The position numbers were made by a program, and so were the translations under genes. The notes below the pieces were generated by a model. That model was not told where the DNA came from. It ran no database searches and saw nothing but the letters and a program-made list of their open reading frames with translations. Shown one piece after another: positions 32,578-40,385 of a stretch of 54,196 nt of DNA (within the stretch, counting starts at the first letter, position 1; the number at the start of each line of letters is the position of its first letter). The DNA comes from Methanobacteriota archaeon. Its GTDB lineage: Archaea; Thermoplasmatota; Poseidoniia; Poseidoniales; Thalassarchaeaceae. The stretch covers positions 1 through 54,196 of the forward strand of contig PSPX01000007.1 in NCBI GenBank assembly GCA_004195715.1. Direction: 5' to 3'.

Positions 32578-35151
32578 TCAAAACGAATAGCTGCAGACGG
32601 TGCAAACAGAGGCGCCTATCTGAGCTTCAGAACCGCAGATGGGGCATACCTCGCCCTCGGGCTCCGGTTCTGGCTCCGGTTCTGGCTCCGGTTCTGGCTC
32701 CGGCTCCGGTTCTGGCTCTGGCTCTGGCTCCGGTTCTGGCTCTGGCTCTGGGTCGGGCGGGTTCTGCTCCTCAAGCCATTCAGGCACATTGGGCTCCTCG
32801 TCGACCTCATCGCCGAAGGTGGCACCGTGGAAATCTTGCGCATCAGAGACCTTGTATTCCGACTCAGTATCGCCCTGTATCTCGTAGGTCACCTCAATCC
32901 TCTCTCCTTGCTTGATCCTCCCAACCTTCCACTCCACATGAGTCCCCTCCGGAGCCGACTCCTTGTCCATCTTTGTGTCGCACTCGCCGTCAACCGAGGA
33001 GCGGACAGTCGACTTCTCGATGGAGAATGTCCCCGGGACTACATCGTGCAGGACGAGATCGTCGAGAGCGCTATCAGAGTTGTTAATGAACATCAGCAGC
33101 ACCTCGTACCTGCCTGCGCTTCCTGCCGGGAAGACTTCCTTGCCAGTGCTGATGTTGCGGCGGCGGTGCACCACTCTCAACTGCGGCGGCCTCACAACCG
33201 CTCTAGTTGCTACAGGTCCAAACTTCTCAGAGCCAAAATCAGCCCTAATTGGTGCTGCCAGAAGGCCATTACTAGGAGAGGGATCAGGGGCGTGCAGCGG
33301 ATACCGCAGAACCATCGTCTTACCGGGCTGTAAACCCAACGGCGCCGAGGTCCCGACTGTAATTCTCAGACTGTTACCACTGCTGTCCGGTGACACCAAT
33401 CTCTCTTCTAACTGGATGCCCTCTATGACCTCAATGAGGTATTGCTCCTCATTCAGTTCGGTACCTTCTATCTCGATGCTCACATCGGACTCGGCCGGGG
33501 GCTCGAAGACGCCGGGTACGTCGTCGAGTAGTCGCATCACGTTGATTGGAGCTGAGCCGGTATTCTCGATTGAGATCGTGACTTCCAAGTCCGACGATAC
33601 GAAGGACTTGATTCTAGATTTATCGTACTGCTTGAGCAACCTAGCATCGAGCACTGTCAGCTTCTGCTCCTTGAGGCCTATTGAGCCGGTCGAAGCGACC
33701 GAGACTCTAGGGAGGATGGATGACCGGAACTCGTGCGTGAAACTCGGCGTGTCTGCCTCTACTCTCTTCTCCATAGAGCTCCAGCTGCCTTCGGGCGGGA
33801 CGTCCCGCCTGAGGTCAGATACATCTAGAATGGGATTATCCCTGCCCGATAGCCAAACGGTGACCCCCGATAGAGTGACCACGAAAGAGGAGCGGTTCTC
33901 GAAGACCGATTTGCAGTGCCAGATTCCTGGGCGGTCATCCTCCACCTTGTCTACCCTCATCATGTGCAGCGTCGAACCAGATACACGGTCGAAGTCGACT
34001 CCCGAAACCGCAGCTTCGGCCGAGAAGTTAGCCGAAGCTACTCCAGCAGATATCCTCTCTACTCCTTTGGTGGTGACCATTGGGGAAAGGGAAAGGGTCC
34101 TGCTCTCACCCACATTCAGTCTGCCTATCTCCCATGAAATCGACGATTCGAAGACGCTGTAATCTTGACCGTCGGGGATGTCGAAGTTCTCTGGAAAGTC
34201 TCTGCTAACCTCTACCTCAAACAGAGGTACTGGAGAGACGTTCTGGACCTCGATATGCATCTCAATCTCCTGAGGCTCTGCGGAGTAAATCAGCGACAGA
34301 CTATCCTCTTGGTCCCTCTCGGGATTGGTGTCCATTACCTCCTTGAGGACTAGCATCCTCGTCCCACTGGCCGAATACGGAATCACTGTTTCCTCAGTAG
34401 CTTCAAGTTCACGTACCGAGATTGAACGGCCTCCGATGTCCGTAGAGTCAGTAGAGGAAAGCAGGACCTCAATATCCCATGCCCTGTGCTTCTTGCTTGA
34501 GTTCCTCAATATCAGCTCCCCTTCTATCGACTGCCGCCTGACCGATCCGTCCGAGTTAAGCGTTGACGTCTCAATCTCACTCAGAGTCGCGTGCAGCTTG
34601 TCCCCCGGTATCGCGTCCACCTCAGTTGCTGACCTCAAGTGAGGATGGGTTGCTGCTGCGACAACAGGCTTCGACAGAGCCTCGGCTATGTCTTTGGATG
34701 AGTCGACAATCTCGCTGGAAACTTCCACAATTCCTTCAACGGCTGAGTCTACAGCACTACTGACCGAGCCGATAGCGAGTTCTCCAACAACTTCAGAGCC
34801 GGCCTCAAAGACTTCCTCCGCGACATCTTCGACGGCACCCTTCAGAGCAGCAAGTGAATCTTGCAAGGAGGTTGTCTCATCTGGCTCACCTTCTGGTTCG
34901 GACTCGTTCGACTCGTCAAAGCCCAGCGGAAGGGGCGGCGGGGAATCGAATCCAGGAGGCGGCGGAGGTACTTCGAGACTTGATTCAGATTCTGGGACAA
35001 TCTCCCTGTCTTCGAGTTCCATCATGCCGGGAGGAGGAGGCGGGGGCTGTGGAATCTGTTCTTCCTCGGAGTCCTCATCGTCTTCCTCCTTGAAGCCGAG
35101 AGGAGGAGGAGGAGGGAATCCAGGAGGTAGGGGAGGAGGGTCTTCTGACAT
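32578..35151 (-). CDS. Large proline-rich protein with DUF11-like repeats, Glu-Pro linker and zinc ribbon; no signal peptide
   Basis: From ATG 35151 it is 857 residues. Residues 1-90 are acidic and proline-rich with repeated PPPPPG/PPPLP patches, followed by an acidic/Ala helix region. The middle has repeated beta domains whose pattern matches DUF11-like domains, for example ISWEIGRLNVGESRTLSL, NTGSAPINVMRLLDDVPGVF and NNSDSALDDLVLHDVVPGTF followed by VEWKVGRIKQGERIEVTYE. Then comes a run of about 16 Glu-Pro pairs, then a zinc ribbon CPICGSEAQ ... CTVCSYSF at the end. There is no signal peptide and no membrane segment, so it appears cytoplasmic or secreted by another way. It precedes the DUF106 gene by 68 bases (11 if DUF106 starts at its upstream ATG). 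A GGGGTG ribosome site lies before the ATG. Function unknown; scaffold or adaptor is a guess. Confidence 0.85.
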   Translation of the reverse strand: MSEDPPPLPPGFPPPPPLGFKEEDDEDSEEEQIPQPPPPPPGMMELEDREIVPESESSLEVPPPPPGFDSPPPLPLGFDESNESEPEGEPDETTSLQDSLAALKGAVEDVAEEVFEAGSEVVGELAIGSVSSAVDSAVEGIVEVSSEIVDSSKDIAEALSKPVVAAATHPHLRSATEVDAIPGDKLHATLSEIETSTLNSDGSVRRQSIEGELILRNSSKKHRAWDIEVLLSSTDSTDIGGRSISVRELEATEETVIPYSASGTRMLVLKEVMDTNPERDQEDSLSLIYSAEPQEIEMHIEVQNVSPVPLFEVEVSRDFPENFDIPDGQDYSVFESSISWEIGRLNVGESRTLSLSPMVTTKGVERISAGVASANFSAEAAVSGVDFDRVSGSTLHMMRVDKVEDDRPGIWHCKSVFENRSSFVVTLSGVTVWLSGRDNPILDVSDLRRDVPPEGSWSSMEKRVEADTPSFTHEFRSSILPRVSVASTGSIGLKEQKLTVLDARLLKQYDKSRIKSFVSSDLEVTISIENTGSAPINVMRLLDDVPGVFEPPAESDVSIEIEGTELNEEQYLIEVIEGIQLEERLVSPDSSGNSLRITVGTSAPLGLQPGKTMVLRYPLHAPDPSPSNGLLAAPIRADFGSEKFGPVATRAVVRPPQLRVVHRRRNISTGKEVFPAGSAGRYEVLLMFINNSDSALDDLVLHDVVPGTFSIEKSTVRSSVDGECDTKMDKESAPEGTHVEWKVGRIKQGERIEVTYEIQGDTESEYKVSDAQDFHGATFGDEVDEEPNVPEWLEEQNPPDPEPEPEPEPEPEPEPEPEPEPEPEPEPEPEPEGEVCPICGSEAQIGASVCTVCSYSF
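32656..32757. repeat. Low-complexity hexanucleotide tract coding for Glu-Pro repeats
   Basis: On the plus strand this is a run of near-identical GGCTCCGGTTCT / GGCTCTGGCTCT units. On the minus strand it encodes the Glu-Pro linker of the large DUF11-like protein. The units differ at third positions, which suggests selection on the protein as well as slippage. Length may vary between strains. Confidence 0.8.
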
Positions 35152-35194
35152 GGCACGGTCACCCCGATGGGTGGTCGTGGACAGCGCTTGGATT

Positions 35195-35203
35195 GGTATA
35201 ACC
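35195..35203. promoter_or_regulatory. Near-symmetric TATA-like element between two divergent genes
   Basis: GGTATAACC on the plus strand, GGTTATACC on the minus strand. It lies almost exactly midway between ATG 35151 (minus) and ATG 35244 (plus), about 45-48 bases from each. One core could serve both directions. Confidence 0.4.
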
Positions 35204-35243
35204 ATTGCTTGTCAGACTTCGAGTCAAATCTGGGGCTTCACGA

Positions 35244-36122
35244 ATGGTTGAAGTTCTCTCGCCCTCGGGCGGGGACGTGAGTAGTCAAGACGGTACGGCC
35301 CCTCCAGTGCTATTCGTAGTAGGCACCGCTGGTGCAGGCAAGAGTTCTCTCGTCACCGCTTTCCAGAGATGGGCTAGATTCCTCGAGGTCGATGCTCTCG
35401 CTATCAACCTCGACCCTGGTGCTGAGAAAGTGGATTACGACACGGAGTTTGATGTCAGGGATCTGGTTTCTCTGTCCGATGTAATGATTGAGTACGAACT
35501 TGGCCCCAACGGAGCACAGATTCTAGCTGCCGACTTAGTGGCATCTCGGGCTGACGAAGTCTTCGATGAGATTGAAGGGTTGTCATGCGACATACTAATT
35601 GTAGATACTCCAGGGCAGGTGGAGTTGTTCGCCTTCAGAGAGGCCTCCAGCCATCTCGTGAGCGTCATAGGGCAGGGCAGGGCCTGTTTGATCTTCCTCT
35701 TCGACCCGATGCTCTCACAGACACCCAGTGGCTTCGTTTCGCAGATGCTGCTATCGTCGATAGTCCACTTCAGACTTGGGTTGCCGACCGCCAACTTCCT
35801 CTCTAAGTCCGATCTGCTGGAGCCTGAAGCCCTCGAGAGAGTACTGGATTGGGGTGAGAATCTCGACATTCTCGAGGCCGCCTTGTATGAAGAGTCGGCT
35901 CAGCAGGCCCTGGACGTGCACTCAGGGAGTCAGAGAGCAGAGTTTGCGATAGGTCAGTTGAGGATGATGCAGCACGCCTCGATACAACCGGGATTGATTC
36001 CTCTCTCCAGCGAGAACGAGGAGGGGCTTGCTGATGTGCTGACCTTTGCCCAGACCATATTCGGAGGCATGGCAGATACGAGAGACGGATACGCGGGAGA
36101 CATTGAGCATGAACGAGGCTGA
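35244..36122 (+). CDS. GPN-loop GTPase
   Basis: The 292-residue protein starts at ATG 35244 (MVEVLSPSGGDV). Walker A is VVGTAGAGKSSLV. The family's GPN tripeptide is in YELGPNGAQ, preceded by NLDPGAEKVDYDTEFDVRD (the DPG/DPA...YxxxxDIRD region). Switch II is VDTPGQVELF and the NKxD-like motif is FLSKSDLL, where Ser-Lys-Ser-Asp replaces the usual Asn-Lys-x-Asp. GPN GTPases are archaeal-eukaryotic dimers; eukaryotic ones assist RNA polymerase II assembly and nuclear import, while the archaeal role is unsettled. The open frame goes back to 35205. The gene overlaps argF by 14 bases. Its upstream region is shared with the divergent large DUF11-like gene. Confidence 0.91.
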   Translation: MVEVLSPSGGDVSSQDGTAPPVLFVVGTAGAGKSSLVTAFQRWARFLEVDALAINLDPGAEKVDYDTEFDVRDLVSLSDVMIEYELGPNGAQILAADLVASRADEVFDEIEGLSCDILIVDTPGQVELFAFREASSHLVSVIGQGRACLIFLFDPMLSQTPSGFVSQMLLSSIVHFRLGLPTANFLSKSDLLEPEALERVLDWGENLDILEAALYEESAQQALDVHSGSQRAEFAIGQLRMMQHASIQPGLIPLSSENEEGLADVLTFAQTIFGGMADTRDGYAGDIEHERG

Positions 36123-37068
36123 GGCGAAGAGTGACCTGATAGCCATAGATGATGTCAGTGACAAGTTATCTGAGATTATCGATTGGGCAATAGCATTCAA
36201 GCACGGCGGCGACTTCAACTTTGACTTCAAACCTCTTGAGGGAATGTCTATCGGCTCAATTTACGAGAAGCCTTCGACCAGAACTAGGGTGTCCTTTGAA
36301 GTGGGAGTCAGCAGACTTGGGGGGCAGCCACTGACACTGCTTTCCAATGACATCCAACTGGGCAAGAGCGAGTCGATCGCCGACACTGCAGCGGTGCTGT
36401 CGCGCTTCCTAGATGGGATCACATACAGGTGCTTCGATCACGCCGACGTCGTAGAACTGGCCAAACATGCAACGGTACCTGTAATCAACGCCCTCTCTGA
36501 CCTACATCACCCATGCCAAGCAGCAGCCGATCTGATGACGATAGTTGAACACGGAGACAGTGTGAACGGCCACATAGCCTGGGTAGGAGATGGTAACAAC
36601 GTGTTCCACGATCTGTTACTCGCTGGCGTCACACTGGGACACGATGTGCACTACGCAACTCCCGTGGGCTTCGAGCCTGACGAATCAGTGATGGGGAAGG
36701 CTCGCGATATAGCCACGCGGACAGGCGCGATGATTCTTGGCTCTAACGATCCCGTTGAAGCGGTCCGCGGCGCTGGAGTAATCTATACAGACATCTTCGT
36801 ATCGATGGGAGAGGAGCACATGGAGGGCAAGACAGATGCTTTCGAGGATTTTCAGATCAACGAAGAGTTGGTCGCCCATGCCGACCCCGACTACCTGTTC
36901 ATGCACTGCCTCCCTGCTCACCGTGGCGAAGAGGTGACTGACGCGGTCATAGACTCCTCCAACAGTGTAGTCTTCGACCAAGCTGAGAACAGGATGTGGG
37001 CCCAGATGTCTCTGCTAACCTACCTATGCAACAATGATGCTTGGCACGCATACAAGGAACTTGAGTGA
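36109..37068 (+). CDS. argF: Ornithine carbamoyltransferase
   Basis: This 319-residue enzyme makes citrulline from ornithine and carbamoyl phosphate (arginine synthesis). The carbamoyl-phosphate loop is STRTR (in YEKPSTRTRVSFEVG), then the HPCQ motif (LHHPCQAAADLMT). Ornithine binding is probably by NNVFHDLL and SMGEE, and the HCLPAHRGEEV motif holds the reactive Cys. ATG 36109 (MNEAEAKSD) lies inside the end of the GPN GTPase gene (14-base overlap), so translation may be coupled. The window shows no other arginine-pathway genes. Confidence 0.95.
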   Translation: MNEAEAKSDLIAIDDVSDKLSEIIDWAIAFKHGGDFNFDFKPLEGMSIGSIYEKPSTRTRVSFEVGVSRLGGQPLTLLSNDIQLGKSESIADTAAVLSRFLDGITYRCFDHADVVELAKHATVPVINALSDLHHPCQAAADLMTIVEHGDSVNGHIAWVGDGNNVFHDLLLAGVTLGHDVHYATPVGFEPDESVMGKARDIATRTGAMILGSNDPVEAVRGAGVIYTDIFVSMGEEHMEGKTDAFEDFQINEELVAHADPDYLFMHCLPAHRGEEVTDAVIDSSNSVVFDQAENRMWAQMSLLTYLCNNDAWHAYKELE

Positions 37069-37986
37069 CTACGCCAGAAGCGAACTGCCAAGGAAGGCTG
37101 CGAGGGTTAAATACATCGATTTCTTGATTAATTGCTGAGCTGCATGATCCTCAGAAGTCATAAGTTTGCCCTTTACCATGAGTAGGAGCATGACTGCAGG
37201 GATTATCCCTACCAAGTGCAGTTGGGGGAAGACTCCAATGCCGAAGGGAACGAGTAACGATACCAGTGTCAACAAGAGGAGACCCCATGCCACCGCCCGG
37301 GCCTTCTCTGGACCGACTCGCATGGCGTATGTATTCCTGCCTTCGTCACCCTCCATGTCCTCGATGTCCTTGACAATCTCTCTCGCTAAGTTGTACAACA
37401 CCCCCACGGTGAACACCGTCCAAGCGCGCTCATTGAACGGCTCAAATACACCAGCGGCCCCAAACAGGACGACCATTCCCACTGAGAAGCTGATAGCGAT
37501 GTTGCCCAGAAGCCCCCTCTCCTTGAGTCGTAGACTGTATGAGCCAGTTGATTCATAATTAGTCAGCAAGAAAAGCGCCCCTAACCATATCACGAGGGCC
37601 GGGTACCACCCTTCGACTCCTCCTTCCGTATCTCCAGCGATACTCATAGCACTGATGATTGAGGCTAGTGAAACTGCCATCATCAAGGCTATCCCTCTCT
37701 TGGCCGATACCTCCGAAATTGCTCCTGACGGGAGTGGCCTGCTGGGACGATTGACTAGATCGATTTCAATATCAAGGTAGTCGTTGAGAGCGTTCCAAGA
37801 ACACATAAACGACCAGACTGAGATGGCCTGTAGTGTCGTAATCCATGCAAGTTGGCCCTCGGGCAGGCCTCCGAGTGCGAGCATGGAGCCGAGGAATACA
37901 CCGAGAAGACCTGTGGTCGAGTTTCCAGCCCTGAAAAGGACCCACCACGAAGCCATCGCACCGCTACTGCTCACGGCCTGACTCAC
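37069..37986 (-). CDS. UbiA-family prenyltransferase, probable digeranylgeranylglyceryl phosphate synthase
   Basis: This 305-residue membrane protein has about eight hydrophobic segments. The first Asp-rich motif is NDYLDIEIDLVNRPSRPLPS (residues about 67-86), and the second is REIVKDIEDMEGDEGRNTYA. Both forms match the archaeal enzyme that adds the second geranylgeranyl chain to geranylgeranylglyceryl phosphate, the second prenyl-ether step of archaeal lipids. Other UbiA members (menaquinone, heme O) have different motif wording. Start is ATG 37986; the C-terminus is the last membrane helix. It converges on argF with no gap (argF ends 37068). The winged-helix pair lies just upstream on the same strand. 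Confidence 0.9.
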   Translation of the reverse strand: MSQAVSSSGAMASWWVLFRAGNSTTGLLGVFLGSMLALGGLPEGQLAWITTLQAISVWSFMCSWNALNDYLDIEIDLVNRPSRPLPSGAISEVSAKRGIALMMAVSLASIISAMSIAGDTEGGVEGWYPALVIWLGALFLLTNYESTGSYSLRLKERGLLGNIAISFSVGMVVLFGAAGVFEPFNERAWTVFTVGVLYNLAREIVKDIEDMEGDEGRNTYAMRVGPEKARAVAWGLLLLTLVSLLVPFGIGVFPQLHLVGIIPAVMLLLMVKGKLMTSEDHAAQQLIKKSMYLTLAAFLGSSLLA

Positions 37987-38015
37987 GGCCCCTCTGCCTT
38001 GATTGCTTCCCTCGG

Positions 38016-38270
38016 TCAGGAAGTAGCTTGTACGGCTTGTCGAGCGAGGCCCCAGATACAGACGGTGTACGTACTCCCTCTGAACAGCCCACGCACATGC
38101 CCGACCTTGGAGAATCGGATGTCCTTGGCCATGATGTTACCGACCTGATTCATGGTGGCGCCCCAGCGGAACCTGCCGTTGAGGTGGTCGAATATCTCGA
38201 CGGTGTTCGCGGTGTCATTCTCCTCGAGGTAAATCCGCACCTCTTCGCGAAGTCGTTGTGTCCTAGACAT
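38016..38270 (-). CDS. Small winged-helix protein
   Basis: This 84-residue protein fits a winged helix-turn-helix: SRTQRLREEVRIYLEENDTA, a recognition-type stretch TVEIFDHLNGRFRWGATMNQ, then VGNIMAKDIRFSKVG and a beta wing. The FDHLN...TMNQVGNIMAKD wording resembles small archaeal regulator-like proteins, but I cannot name the family. Its ATG overlaps the TGA of the upstream gene (TGATG, 38272-38268), so the two are coupled. A DNA-binding regulator role is inferred. Confidence 0.75.
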   Translation of the reverse strand: MSRTQRLREEVRIYLEENDTANTVEIFDHLNGRFRWGATMNQVGNIMAKDIRFSKVGHVRGLFRGSTYTVCIWGLARQAVQATS

Positions 38271-38545
38271 CAGGCCACCACCACAGGTGTGGCCTGACTT
38301 GCGCGTAGCCTGTCGTGCAGGCCCTGCCAGCTGGAGGGACTCACATTGATCTGTGCGACTAGGTGTGGCATAGGCCTCCAGGAGTCGTGGTCAGAGACCA
38401 CTCCGGATGCGCTGACAAGTGCCGGGTCTAGTGACCCGAGTGCGGCTGCGTTCGTTCTTCGCAGGGTTGCTAGTGAGACTACCCTGCATGGCTCTGGACG
38501 CTTCCTGTAGAGGAGCGTCGATGTGTCGTCTTGTTGTCCGTTCAT
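38270..38545 (-). CDS. Small protein of unknown function, coupled to the winged-helix gene
   Basis: The 91-residue protein begins MNGQQDDTSTLLYRKRPEPC. It has a mixed composition with one Cys, a central VSASGVVSDHDSWRPMPHLV and a final QINVSPSSWQGLHDRLRASQ. No membrane segment or recognised motif. The last TGA overlaps the ATG of the winged-helix gene. Three AGTGAA repeats lie 50-67 bases upstream. A partner or sensor for the regulator is possible but only a guess. Confidence 0.65.
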   Translation of the reverse strand: MNGQQDDTSTLLYRKRPEPCRVVSLATLRRTNAAALGSLDPALVSASGVVSDHDSWRPMPHLVAQINVSPSSWQGLHDRLRASQATPVVVA

Positions 38546-38594
38546 GGAGGTATGTCATGGCTTCCACATATCAAGCAGGGCAATAGTCCCGGAG

Positions 38595-38612
38595 AGTGAA
38601 AGTGAAAGTGAA
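38595..38612. repeat. Three tandem AGTGAA units
   Basis: AGTGAA repeated three times without interruption. Upstream of both the minus-strand small gene (start 38545) and the plus-strand tRNA-Glu (38679). A binding site for the winged-helix product would be one reading; a chance run is another. Confidence 0.45.
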
Positions 38613-38678
38613 GGAAATCGTAAATCAGGCTCTCAACCCATTGTTTTCTTAAGCGAACAGCCAGTCGCTGAGAACCGC

Positions 38679-38753
38679 GCTCGTGTAGTGTAGTTCGGTC
38701 CATCATGATGGACTCTCGATCCGTCGACCCGGGTTCAAATCCCGGCACGAGCA
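38679..38753 (+). tRNA. tRNA-Glu (anticodon CTC)
   Basis: Acceptor GCTCGTG pairs with CACGAGC. Anticodon stem ATGGA/TCCGT (one T-G pair) encloses loop CTCTCGA, anticodon CTC. T stem CCGGG/CCCGG encloses TTCAAAT. Discriminator A, CCA encoded at 38754-38756. Confidence 0.95.
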
Positions 38754-38811
38754 CCACTTTAGTGACTCATAACGGTCTTAAACGGACCTTCGTTGGCGTA
38801 GTAAGGTCTCG

Positions 38812-39864
38812 ATGCGCGTAGAGCACGATGTGAAGTTGACCTTTGACGATGTTCTGATTCGACCTAAGCGCAGTACACTGGTTTCGAGGTCGGATGTCAA
38901 CCTGTCGAGGGACTTTGAGTTCTGTCATTCCAAGGACGCTTGGAGTGGTGTGCCCATAGTAGCTGCCAACATGGACACTACTGGCCTGTTCTCCATTGCG
39001 AAGGTGCTGCAGGGTCACAGCATGATAACCTGCATACAGAAATTCTACTCAACTAAAGAGTGTGCGCGGGCTTGGGATGACGGGATCGATCCAAGCTTCG
39101 TCGCAGTAACCTGCGGCTCGACCGAGGAGAGTTTTCAGTTGCTACAGCGCAAGTTGGCAACCAACGACGGAATCAGGATGATCTGCATAGACGTCGCCAA
39201 TGGATATCGGGAGGTCTTCCTCGATTTCGTACGACGTGTGAGGAGAGAGTTTTCCGACAAGATCGTCATCGCGGGCAATGTCGCTACTCGGGAGATGACG
39301 GAGGCGCTGATACTGGCGGGAGCGGACATAGTGAAGGTCGGCATAGGGCCGGGTTCGGTGTGTACCACCCGTAAGGTGGCAGGTGTTGGCTATCCACAAT
39401 TGTCAGCCATCGCCGAATGCGCCGATGCAGCTCACGGACTACTCGGCCATGTGATGGCCGACGGAGGTTGTTCGTCGCCGGGAGATGTGTCCAAGGCTTT
39501 CGCAGCAGGAGCGGATTTTGTTATGCTGGGGGGCATGTTCGCCGGCCACGACGAGTCGGGCGGAGAACTGATCGAGAATGATGACGGGAAGATGTACAAG
39601 TCGTTCTACGGCATGTCCTCGTCCAAGGCGATGGAGTCGCACTATGGAGAGGTGGCCAAGCACCGGGCTCCGGAAGGCAAAGAGGTCAGGGTGCCTTACA
39701 GAGGGACACTGGAAACGACCGTGCAATCAGTTCTCGGAGGAGTCCGTTCGGCCTGCTCATATGTTGGAGCTAGGCGCATCAAGGATCTACCAAAGTGCGC
39801 CACCTTCATCCGAGTCACCCAGACCACCAATGAGGTCTACCAGCGATTCGATGTCCAGGAATAG
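38812..39864 (+). CDS. guaC: GMP reductase
   Basis: This 350-residue enzyme reduces GMP to IMP with NADPH (purine salvage). It is an IMP dehydrogenase-type TIM barrel without CBS domains, which marks GMP reductase. The start [14 protein letters not shown] and the phosphate/catalytic loop [20 protein letters not shown] carry the active Cys. The close match continues in [48 protein letters not shown] and VPYRGTLE. Wording is close to the enterobacterial and animal enzyme, so a bacterial origin is likely. ATG 38812 begins 56 bases after tRNA-Glu. It converges on the archease gene. Confidence 0.95.
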   Translation: MRVEHDVKLTFDDVLIRPKRSTLVSRSDVNLSRDFEFCHSKDAWSGVPIVAANMDTTGLFSIAKVLQGHSMITCIQKFYSTKECARAWDDGIDPSFVAVTCGSTEESFQLLQRKLATNDGIRMICIDVANGYREVFLDFVRRVRREFSDKIVIAGNVATREMTEALILAGADIVKVGIGPGSVCTTRKVAGVGYPQLSAIAECADAAHGLLGHVMADGGCSSPGDVSKAFAAGADFVMLGGMFAGHDESGGELIENDDGKMYKSFYGMSSSKAMESHYGEVAKHRAPEGKEVRVPYRGTLETTVQSVLGGVRSACSYVGARRIKDLPKCATFIRVTQTTNEVYQRFDVQE

Positions 39865-39889
39865 TAAATGGCTAGTGCTGAGGCCTAGG

Positions 39890-40338
39890 TTAGATGTCGA
39901 AAACCACTTGGGCCATCCACCCGGGGCCCTCAAAAGATGGGATGTCGGAATCGACGCCGGGGATTATCTCACCTTCAGCGACCTCTATCAGGGCCAGTTC
40001 GTGCAGTGTGATTGCCTTGACCTCGACCTCGCGCTCGATCATGTCAGCGTCGACCCAGGACACCTGTGCGACTATCCTTCCGTCCGCTATGGCGAGTTCG
40101 GACTCACACAGCCACTGACCCTCCGCAGAACCGCGATAGAGGACTTCCTCGAGCCATCGAACCAACCCGCGTTCTAGGTCGCCGCCAGAGAATTCGACTG
40201 TCCACTCCTCGTCCGTCTTCGGCAGGGATGCCGCCGAGTCAGTTCCCCAATCGCGGCTTCGGACATAGCCCCCGAGGCGTCAGCACAAAACGCTCTCAGG
40301 CCGATGTCCGCGGTCGTGGGCAGTATCCACCAAGACAT
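39890..40338 (-). CDS. Archease (RtcB cofactor), broken by a frameshift
   Basis: Archease activates the RNA ligase RtcB. The N-terminal frame from ATG 40338 gives MSWWILPTTADIGLRAFCAD, with the family's TADIG metal/His-Asp region and SEAAIG, then turns to unrelated residues and stops at 40174. The C-terminal frame gives SLPKTDEEWTVEFSGGDLER, GLVRWLEEVLYRGSAEG, EVKAITLHELALIEV and ends WMAQVVFDI, the archease ending. Adding one G to the run of four (40245-40248) joins the two as AAIG-GTDSAASLPKTDEEW, a whole archease of about 150 residues. A homopolymer error is therefore likely. The RtcB gene is at 48857. Confidence 0.85.
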
Positions 40339-40385
40339 GTCATCCCCATACCGGCGAAAGGTGTGTCGCGCAAGAAATGAGAGGG

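Noticed and set aside
32656-32757. Short regular repeats as a possible CRISPR array
   Set aside because: Units are 6-12 bases without spacers and encode Glu-Pro repeats in a long gene.
32963-34162. Plus-strand frame of 399 codons
   Set aside because: Shadow of the large DUF11-like gene on the minus strand; Ser/Thr-rich without domain signs.
34688-35251. Plus-strand Gly/Ser-rich frame of 187 codons
   Set aside because: Mirror of the proline-rich N-terminus on the minus strand.
38542-38757. Minus-strand frame of 71 codons over tRNA-Glu
   Set aside because: Its start is the reverse reading of the tRNA, a common artefact (VPGFEPGS).
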